DNA of 64,000 nucleotides from Ostrinia nubilalis. Lineage: Eukaryota; Arthropoda; Insecta; Lepidoptera; Crambidae. Position 1 is the first letter of the stretch, and each line of letters opens with the position of its first letter. Where the stretch lies: the NCBI RefSeq assembly GCF_963855985.1, contig NC_087111.1, forward strand, positions 2,361,001 to 2,425,000. The letters are read 5' to 3'. Shown here piece after piece: positions 56,716-64,000 of the stretch. The position numbers were made by a program, and so were the translations under genes. Under the pieces are notes generated by a model, which ran no database searches, was not told the origin of the DNA, and saw only the letters and a list, made by a program, of their open reading frames with translations.

Positions 56716-58528
56716 TCTCGTACCAGATATTTATTTTTACTATTAGTATAATTGATATTAACATCTTAAATCATTAATTAATTCTAATATAATACCGTTA
56801 ACATCTATCCATAATACCTTTGCCCTAAGATGAGATTTTCCAACAGTAACACTTACCTGGCGTGATCACATTAAGAACAAAAGAGAACCAATCAACAGAC
56901 AATGGGACTTTTCAAGGCAAGAGTGTATAGGCACTTTGTACCATCCTAAACTGCATCCTACCTGCTTTGTTATGCATAGAAAAAACTTCGTGATATGCAA
57001 TGGGTACTGGACAGAAGAAGCTTGGAGAACAAACTATACACAAATGGATCCTAAAACCCATGTAGACATGGCATCGACTTAGCCTCGCAAATGTAGAAAT
57101 ACCTACTTTAACGTTTTCAAAATAAAGTTTTAAAAATCTTGAGCTGTGCACCTTGGTTTACAAAGTCCACTGAAGTGATATCAAACGTCAAAGAGGGTGT
57201 GGAAAATCCTGTAAAGCTTACAACCAAAGACTAGACATTCATGCAATCTATTTGCTGCATCCCTTCTAAATTCTAAGAATTCTGCATTTAGGCTCAGGAG
57301 AAAGCGAATAGCATCAATCTGAAAACTTATTGTAAAAGAATCGAGGTGACAAATCATGGGATATGCTGAGCTGGAACTGTCATTATTACAAATTCAATTT
57401 AATCTGATAATGGGTGATGGCTTATCGCAGATAGATTAAAAAGAGGAAAAATCACTTAAATTATTAATTAATTTTTCGGTATATGCATATCCGAAAAATC
57501 AAATTTGTGAGATCTCCTGATCCATTATCTGTACGTTAAATCGTTTGTACCACATTGAAATCAAATAAATGATGATTAAGATTCTGATGAAATGTGACAC
57601 GTAGCCCCTTCTGGCCGAAACTAAGTGTTCCTGTTATAGCCTCGATTATTGCAGTATACTGAAAATATCTTGATACAATAAATAATAGAAATGAGTGTTT
57701 TCCTTTTTTCAAAGGGTTATTAAGTGTACCTACAGCGTTTTTTATGACGCTATATATTTATATACAAATTTATCAATGCAAGATATTGTTTTCTTGCTAT
57801 TTTACATATTTTTTCTAATTACCGTTAGATTAAGTATTAGCCTTATCTAATTACCGTGACCATAAAATTTTTGGGTCTCATTTACGAGAAAACCGCTTGG
57901 AATAATTTGACGCCTTAACGATTGTTAAATTCGTACTTTTCATGTGTTTCATATTTAAATGCGTTTAAGTCAATTAAGCCAAATTTCAAAAATGATATGG
58001 TAATTAGGCTGAGAACGCCTAATCGTGAGAATGACCGAGATATCGTGCTTTGTGCCGTTCTTTATAAGACTCTTACGTTTGTCGACTGAAATTAAAAACT
58101 CGAATCTTCTTTCTTTTTCACCCTCATAGCGTCTTTTCTATAAACATGCCTACTGCTTCTTCTTATATTGTGGGAACATGCCGACCGTCAAAAGTTAGCG
58201 CATTAGGCGCCAACTCCCGTTAAAAGTTACGAAATGGATAATGATGGAGAGCCCACTGGCTATCCATTAGATTTTTTCAGATGTGGCTTAAAAGCTGCTG
58301 GACTTTGGCTTTTTGTCCGAATGAGGTTGAAACTCATAATGGACATGTTTATGACAATATGTCAACAATGGTCTTTATATTTTTACTGCTACCTATAGGT
58401 ATTAATAGCCAAGAAACTAGATTTTTTAAAATGCGTGGTAAAAATCGGCTCACAAAATGTTATGCTATCTCAGAATTGAAATAATGTAGGTATTTACCTA
58501 TTAGTTTCACTGGGCGTTTTTAGATTTA
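56716..58528. other. AT-rich, no gene seen
   Basis: Contains a scrap of the GGCAAGAGTGTATAGGCACTT repeat (about 56920-56945). No exon candidates supported. Confidence 0.4.
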
Positions 58529-58703
58529 GAGTAGGCGCACACCGTTGATTTTTAGTTGGCCGATAGTTGTGCCCGATTTTAAATTGTATGAAGAATCGGC
58601 CAAATCGAATCGGCGTAGTGTGCGCACTCCCATACATGCCCATACTGATCAACTGCCCGACCAAACTATCGGCCGACGAAAAATCAACGGTGTGCGCCTA
58701 CTC
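58529..58703. mobile_element. Harbinger-like MITE, TTA duplication, intact
   Basis: GAGTAGGCGCACACCGTTGA pairs with TCAACGGTGTGCGCCTACTC; TTA on both sides (58526-58528, 58704-58706). Reference copy of the family also found at 12297, 62569 and 62735. Confidence 0.9.
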
Positions 58704-58960
58704 TTAAGGTTAGCATATCGATTCGGAAAGGGATCTACCTCAATCAACATTGTATCGCTTTTTGCGAGCTGTCATCGCCTTTCGCGCGCTGTCAACTATG
58801 AGGGGCGTTTACATTACGGTGCCGCGGTGCGGATAAGTGTGCGCTGCAGTATGGATGGAGCTTCATACAAAGAATAATGACCGCCTCGAGTTGATACGGT
58901 TCCGACCCTTTCCGGGTTGATAAATGCGTCACGTCCTTTAATGTCGTAATCGGTGTCACA

Positions 58961-59278
58961 TGTCAGAAATGAGGAGATCCGTAGGAGAACCAGAGTGACT
59001 GACATAGCCCGCAGAATCGCTAAAATCAAGTGGCAGTGGGCGGGGCACATAGCTCGAAGAGCTGATGGCCGCTGGGGCAGGAAAGTTCTTGAGTGGCGAC
59101 CACGAGCTGGAAGACGTAGCGTGGGCAGGCCTCCCACTAGGTGGACCGACGATCTGGTGAAGGTCGCGGGAAGTACCTGGATGCAAGCGGCGCAGGACCG
59201 GTCTTTGTGGAAATCCTTGGGGGAGGCCTTTGTCCTGCAGTGGACGTCTTTCGGCTGAAACGACGACGATGACGACGA
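58961..59278 (+). pseudogene. RTE LINE, 3'-terminal fragment with clear TSD
   Basis: CGGTGTCACA flanks it (58951-58960, 59279-59288). From 58968 the frame is open for the last 96 codons of the RTE polyprotein: NEEIRRRTRVTDIARRIAK, WQWAGHIARR, VGRPPTRWTDDLVKVAG, LGEAFVLQWTSFG, stop at 59256. The tail is (GACGAC)n. It is the best-preserved RTE 3' end in the window; the endonuclease and RT catalytic domains are missing through 5' truncation. Confidence 0.9.
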
Positions 59279-59289
59279 CGGTGTCACAC

Positions 59290-60052
59290 CTAATCGTATC
59301 TTTAGATCGTCATCGCTGTAAAAACAATATAAATCATGACTGCCTGTCGTCTGTTCGCTTCCATGTTTACGCAATCCGCGCCCGGGCGGAAAGAAATAAA
59401 AAATAACCGCCCAAATCTGTCGGGTGTTTGAATAAAAAAATATGGAAATAATGAAACCTTTGTTACACCCGGCTGCCGACCGCGGACTTTTCACATTACA
59501 CGTTGGCGTAAGCTGCCATAGAGTTGCTACTGGAATATCTGACAACACTGACTGATTCAACGGATCTTTAATACATTCATTAGATATTAGATCATTTAAT
59601 AATAAAAGAAACATTAAATTACAATGGACATCACACAAAGACAGAAGGGTACATATACCAATGGCATATAGGTTTACAATAAAAAAGAAACCAAGAGTGA
59701 ACTGAGCAGTGTCACCTTCGAATAATAGCGATGTCCACTGCAATGGGACCCCCACTAAGCATAATGCTGTGATTCACGGTGAAGAAAGCCATGATGCTGG
59801 TTTTCAATGTTTGGCAGGAACCATACGATCTCTAATTTACCACAGGCAAATGAAGGATCATAAATGCCCTCCACGATAGTCAGACGGGTTAGAGAGTCCT
59901 GAAAAAGTAAACGTAGACAATCATTCTTTTTTTCAAGGCGAGAGTGTACCATCGTAAACTGCCTCTCACATAACATTAGGTGGGACTGCGGTCAAATACC
60001 TGCATTGTTCTGCATAAGAGAAATACGGGTCTCAGCGCGACATTAATTTGTA
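59290..60052. other. No gene seen
   Basis: Contains a degraded repeat at about 59825-59975 sharing TTTCAAGGCGAGAGTG with 16060 and 36995. Confidence 0.4.
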
Positions 60053-60448
60053 GTAGGGTGGGTGCACCAGTCCCACACCAGGAACCAGTAGTACACCATT
60101 TCTAATTTCACATCAAAATATTAACAATCTGTCGAATTTCCCGCCACTTTTGTTACGTGTGGTAGCACTGCCATACTTCTACCAATCATTAGTCATAAAT
60201 AAAAGCGACAAACACGACTTGGTACGATCTGGTCAACCTTAGGCACATTGCGACTTTCCACATTGATTGTTAAATAAAAATAAACCTCACAGCTATTAAG
60301 AAAATTGGAATAAGCTACTTGATTCTATGATAGACAAGGAGTAGTTAATTCTTTTTTTTGCAATGATTGTTGTAATAATTGAGTCACAATATCAAAATTA
60401 CTTTTAAAATGTCGCTAATTCGGTTTGTTACTGGTACACCCACCCTAC
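60053..60448. mobile_element. Inverted-repeat element with GTAGGGTGGGTGCACC ends
   Basis: GTAGGGTGGGTGCACCAGT on the left, ACTGGTACACCCACCCTAC on the right; about 396 bp, non-coding. Confidence 0.65.
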
Positions 60449-60482
60449 TTACTCACGGAGACATGTAAAGTGCCTGCATGTA

Positions 60483-60578
60483 ATAAGGGCTACCTTTTTT
60501 TTTTCATTTACTATATTTTGACGTTAATAAGTGCTACTTGTGGTCTAAATTGAATAAAATATTTTTGGTTTTGATACA
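60483..60578 (+). repeat. LINE 3' tail
   Basis: AAGTGCTACTTGTGGTCTAA, GAATAAAATATTTTTGGTTTTGAT; same family as 1787. Confidence 0.55.
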
Positions 60579-62504
60579 ATTCGTTTCACCTACAATGCTG
60601 CATCCGTGGTCACAAGCATATTATAATGACGCGCGCGTTGAGACCCGTGTTTCTCTATTTTAATTTATTTTTCATATTTGATTGATATCAGATAACTGCA
60701 TCTCTGTGGCATTATCATTGAAATGTTTGTCGCAGCCAAAAATACCGTGATATGATTAAACTGTAGCGTTGCAGTTTTGGCTGTTTTCACAAATTGATTT
60801 TCTTACTGGATATTTGGATTTAGGATACCACTAGCGACATCTATTGGCGTGATTTTGAATTAATTTGCAATAGATGGCGCTTTTTGCTCAGTCAATTGAA
60901 ATATATTTTGATGAAACATTTCCTAGTGTTTTTATATTGATTATTCTATATTTTTTAAATAGAATATTTTCAGTGTTCTGGAAATTGTTTTCATCATGGT
61001 TTTTATTAGTATTTGCTTTTCTAAGCGGCGAAACGAAACGTCTTGCGATGTCAATGACTCGCAGGCTGTCAGTTGAGCTGTCAAATCACTTTGGAATTTT
61101 GGTCGATCTTGCGCAACCGCAATTTTATTATTTTCGGGGATGTAATCCCCTGTGTTTCAAATCGTGGAATGCAGAATGCATCCACGATAATTTCTTAATA
61201 TATTTTAAAAATAATCACACATGAGGTAAGTTCCCGTCGGAGAATTTATTTATTTTTTCGTGATTGATAATTTTCGTGTTCCAGTACGTGGTGTTTCATG
61301 TGATCGTTTCTTTCAGAGGTTTCCTAAACGTTATGTTGGACGAGGGCTGGGATGCTGAAAACTGCGAGTGAAGTTCAAATTAGCGAACAGTTTTCGTAAG
61401 TATTTGTTTCCCATTGCGGGTATTTTCATAACCTAATGCCACGTTCCACATGTGATGCTGACACTCGTATTTTTCGTTTCAGATGCGGGATTTCATATAT
61501 TTCATATTTTACATTATTTTTATAGACATTTTAGATATTTCAAATTTCATATTTTACATTGATTTTATAATTTAAACATAATATTTTGATGATATTTCAT
61601 ATATTTTAATTTCTATTCATTTCGTATGAAATATTTGTCCTTTCTAAACTGCTGATCTCTTCGCATTTCCTCCTTGTCATCAAACCTCTGTCTCTGCAAG
61701 AGTTTGAACGCTTACCTGTCGAAGAGATGCAAGAGCTTCATCTGGCACTGCGCGCTTGAGGCCGTGGAGGACGCTGCTTGGAGCCTAAAAGTGTGCGAGA
61801 CCCGTTGGACCCCGGAAGAAGAGAGGAACGTTCAGGGTAACGGCTTATAACCGCATGGCTTCCAAGGTACCCACTTTTCCATCCTTCAAGTAGGAGTCTT
61901 TCCGACCTGACATCGTGCAGTTATCTTAACTATTAGAGTCTTTTAATATTTAGGCTGAGTTTTAAGAAATTTGTAGTGGCAATAATATTCACCAAACCGA
62001 ACCTAATTAACGACCCTGAATCCCTTGAGATTGGCACTATCTATTACAGTATTATAATATCGTAATTGTTAACTACATACGAGATAAAAATAAATTGTGT
62101 CAATTGAGAGGGAGCTGTTTTATTTACATTTTTTTAATTTCATACAAGGAACGGTAACTTTTATAAATTTCTGCAAGCCGGACAACCTCTTTTTTCACGT
62201 GCAGACAATTCACCATCTTCTCCGTCTGCACCGGTGGCGGTTCAATTCCAGTCACCAAGCCGCCAGGAAAAAATCTTTTCTTGCAAAACGCCGAGACATT
62301 TGTGACTCGTGATGAGATTTCTGTTTTGAAATTCACTCGTTTACTCTTTATTTTTACGGTGTCCTCATTTGTACAGGCACATTAAGCTTAACATTATAGG
62401 GTCTTATGTAGTGGTGTCAGGAGCTATTTTGCAATAATAATGTCTATTGGGCCCTGCTGTATTTTATAGTAACGACATGTAACACGTTTTGGTACAAATT
62501 ACAA
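60579..62504. other. No gene firmly supported
   Basis: Two stretches look exon-like: about 61285-61396 (acceptor TTCCAG, donor GTAAGT) and about 61484 onward (acceptor TTTCAG). Their frames contain stops, so they could at most be non-coding exons. The 116-codon ORF at 60874 has no recognisable domain. Confidence 0.3.
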
Positions 62505-62545
62505 AATCAAAAATATTTATTCAGTTTAGACCACAAGTGGCACTT
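62505..62545 (-). repeat. LINE 3' tail, minus strand
   Basis: AATCAAAAATATTTATTCAG then TTTAGACCACAAGTGGCAC; next to the MITE cluster. Confidence 0.5.
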
Positions 62546-62568
62546 TAGAACAGTTTATGCAACTGTAA

Positions 62569-62734
62569 GACTAGGTCCAGACTGCAAACTTTTTGTCGGC
62601 CGATAGTTTAGTCGGGCAGTTAATCAGTACGGAGATGTATGAAAGTGCGCACATTACCAACATTACACCGATTTGGTATCGGCCGATTCTTCATACAAAT
62701 TAGAATCGGGCCCAACTAACTATCGGTCAACTAA
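62569..62734 (-). mobile_element. MITE of the GAGTAGGCGC family, interrupted
   Basis: Starts GACTAGGTCCAGACTGCAAA with TAA before it, runs in reverse relative to 58529, and stops at GGTCAACTAA where the next copy begins. Its last 20 or so bases are displaced or lost. Confidence 0.75.
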
Positions 62735-62863
62735 GAGTAGGCGCACACCGTTGATTTTTAGTTGGCCGATAGTTTTGCCCGATTTTAATTTGTATGAAGA
62801 ATCGGCCAAATCGAATCGGCGTAGTGTGCGCACTCCCATACATGTCCATACTGATCAACTGCC
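62735..62863 (+). mobile_element. Second MITE copy, inserted in the first and cut by a LINE
   Basis: Identical in layout to 58529-58703 up to CTGATCAACTGCC, then abruptly LINE coding sequence. Confidence 0.8.
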
Positions 62864-64000
62864 CTCACCGACCCCAAGGCGTACCGACCAATAACGCTTC
62901 TCTCGATCTTGGGTAAACTGCTTGAGCGTGTAATGTTACACTGCGCGCCTCAGATCTCTAGCGGGATGTCGGACTGCCAGCATGGCTTCACCAGAGGTAA
63001 GTCGACAGTGACTGCGATCGACGCGATTACCGACACGGCCAGGGCGTCCACAGCGAAGTACGTCCAAGCTGTGTTTCTTGACATCTCGGGTGCGTTCGAC
63101 AACGCCTGGTGGCCGATGGTGATGCTGAAGGCGAAAAGAGGGGGATGCCCGCCCAATGTCTATCGGATGTTGGCGGGATACTTCTCCGGACGCCGGGTTG
63201 GCTTAACCGTCGGCAGCCGGGAGTTGTGGAAAGTTTCCACCATGGGGTGTCCGCAGGGTTCTGTGCTTGGACCAACGTTGTGGAACGTTCTGTTGGACGA
63301 CCTGTTGAGATCGCCGATGCCGGAGGGGGTGAGCATGGTGGCGTACGCCGATGACGTCACCATTTTGATTGAGGCGCAATCGAGAGCCAGCATCGAGTTG
63401 AAGGCCACAGAGGCCCTTAATATCGCGTCCGATTGGGGAGCCCGGAACCGACTGGGATTCTCTCCTGCCAAGTCGTCCATGATGACAATCAGGGGGAAAT
63501 TCCAGAGGCCCCCAATCATCAAACTTGATGGCGCCTCGATCCGACAGGTGAGCTCAGGAACAGTGCTCGGCGTGGTGATCGATTCGGGTCTTTTGTTCAC
63601 GCAGCATGCACAGGACATTGCAGAGCGCGCAGCCAAATGCTTCGGGAAGGTTTCGCGTGTGTCTGCGTCCTCCTGGGGCATTCGATACCCCGGTCTGCGC
63701 ATTCTCTACCAGGGAACGTTCGTTGCCACGCTTGTGTATGCTGCGGCGTGTTGGTTTGAGCGGGTCAAAGTCCAGTCGGTAGGCGGGATTGTCCTGAGGG
63801 GGCAGAGGCCGGCACTCGTGCTGCTGACGAAGGCCTACCGGTCTGTCAGCACGGCCGCGCTCCCGGTCTTGGCCGGAGTGTTGCCCGCCGACCTCGAGGT
63901 GGAGTATGCTGGACGGACGGCTGTACTGAGGACGCGCCAGCTCGCGACCCTGGACGAGATGAGCAGTCGAAAACGCGATATACGGGATTCGGTGATCGTA
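62864..64000 (+). CDS. R1-clade-like LINE reverse transcriptase, 5'-truncated, runs off window
   Basis: 379 codons are open with no stop to the window edge. In order: AYRPITLLSILGKLLERV, QHGFTRGKSTVTAID, VFLDISGAFDNAWWP (first catalytic Asp), GCPQGSVLGPTLWNVLLDDL, VAYADDVTIL (catalytic Asp pair), then TKAYRSVSTAALPVLAGVLP in the C-terminal region. These are reverse-transcriptase blocks in the order and style of the R1 clade. There is no endonuclease domain or ORF1, because the copy starts at the beginning of the RT domain where it joins the MITE. GC content is far higher than the neighbouring DNA. Within the window all RT motifs are intact; whether it is functional depends on what lies beyond 64000. 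Confidence 0.88.

Noticed and set aside
58814..59755. 313-codon minus-strand ORF
   Set aside because: It runs antisense through the RTE fragment and unrelated flanks; the sense strand is the coding one.
60874..61224. 116-codon ORF with hydrophobic start
   Set aside because: AT-rich composition gives Phe/Leu/Ile-rich frames; no paralog of the tetraspan genes and no recognised domain.
62230..62265. GGTTCAATTCC resembling a tRNA B box
   Set aside because: No A box or cloverleaf can be built upstream.
63160..63702. 180-codon minus-strand ORF
   Set aside because: Antisense shadow of the R1-like reverse transcriptase, open because of GC-rich codon use.

Overview
This is insect nuclear DNA, and most probably from a moth or butterfly. 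The evidence is the repeat content: at least ten fragments of an RTE-type LINE whose 3' ends read GTGGACGTCC...GCTGAA followed by a (GATGAT)n or (GACGAC)n tail, Lep1-type Helitrons ending in CTRRT, LINE tails in TTTGATTTTGATT, and many short AT-rich inverted-repeat elements. There is no bacterial, viral or organellar gene organisation. The host genes are small, TE-filled and split by GT-AG introns.

Host genes. I reconstruct three consecutive plus-strand genes by joining short exons with matching phases: gene A (12812-19883, 4 exons, 168 aa), gene B (20577-25188, 4 exons, 155 aa) and gene C (32215-41557, 5 exons, 171 aa). All three encode small proteins with four predicted membrane segments, a short N-terminus with a CC/C...LR motif before TM1, and a C-terminal motif of the VYF-I-VANSY type. 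Intron phases (0, 0, 1) are shared; gene C has one extra phase-1 intron. They are tandem duplicates. Family membership looks like the insect DUF4728/Pasiflora-like tetraspan group, but that is an inference from motif style.

Mobile DNA. Left end (1-12.6 kb): Helitrons, MITEs, LINE tails, a TA-flanked foldback element (5277-6323) and an intact integrase-bearing 3' part of a Ty3/gypsy-like retrotransposon (6390-7691). Between genes B and C lies a stack: a Harbinger-like MITE interrupted by a 4.3-kb element with about 690-bp inverted arms and a 5-bp GC-rich TSD (27218-31505, Transib-like), which carries a CR1/jockey-like LINE remnant and is itself interrupted by a TRIM-type LTR element with two LTRs in which I see no difference (30285-31162). 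Two long-inverted-repeat elements with 9-bp TSDs (44037-46161 and 25306-26664) look Mutator-like; the first has a 66-bp miniature relative (12508-12573) just upstream of gene A. The right end (42-64 kb) has no host gene that I can support; it ends in an open R1-clade-like LINE reverse transcriptase (62864 to the window edge) that landed in a MITE nested in another copy of the same MITE.

Most boundaries given for elements come from paired inverted repeats and target-site duplications read directly in the sequence. Superfamily names are inferred from TSD length and terminal bases, since almost none of these elements encodes its own transposase.
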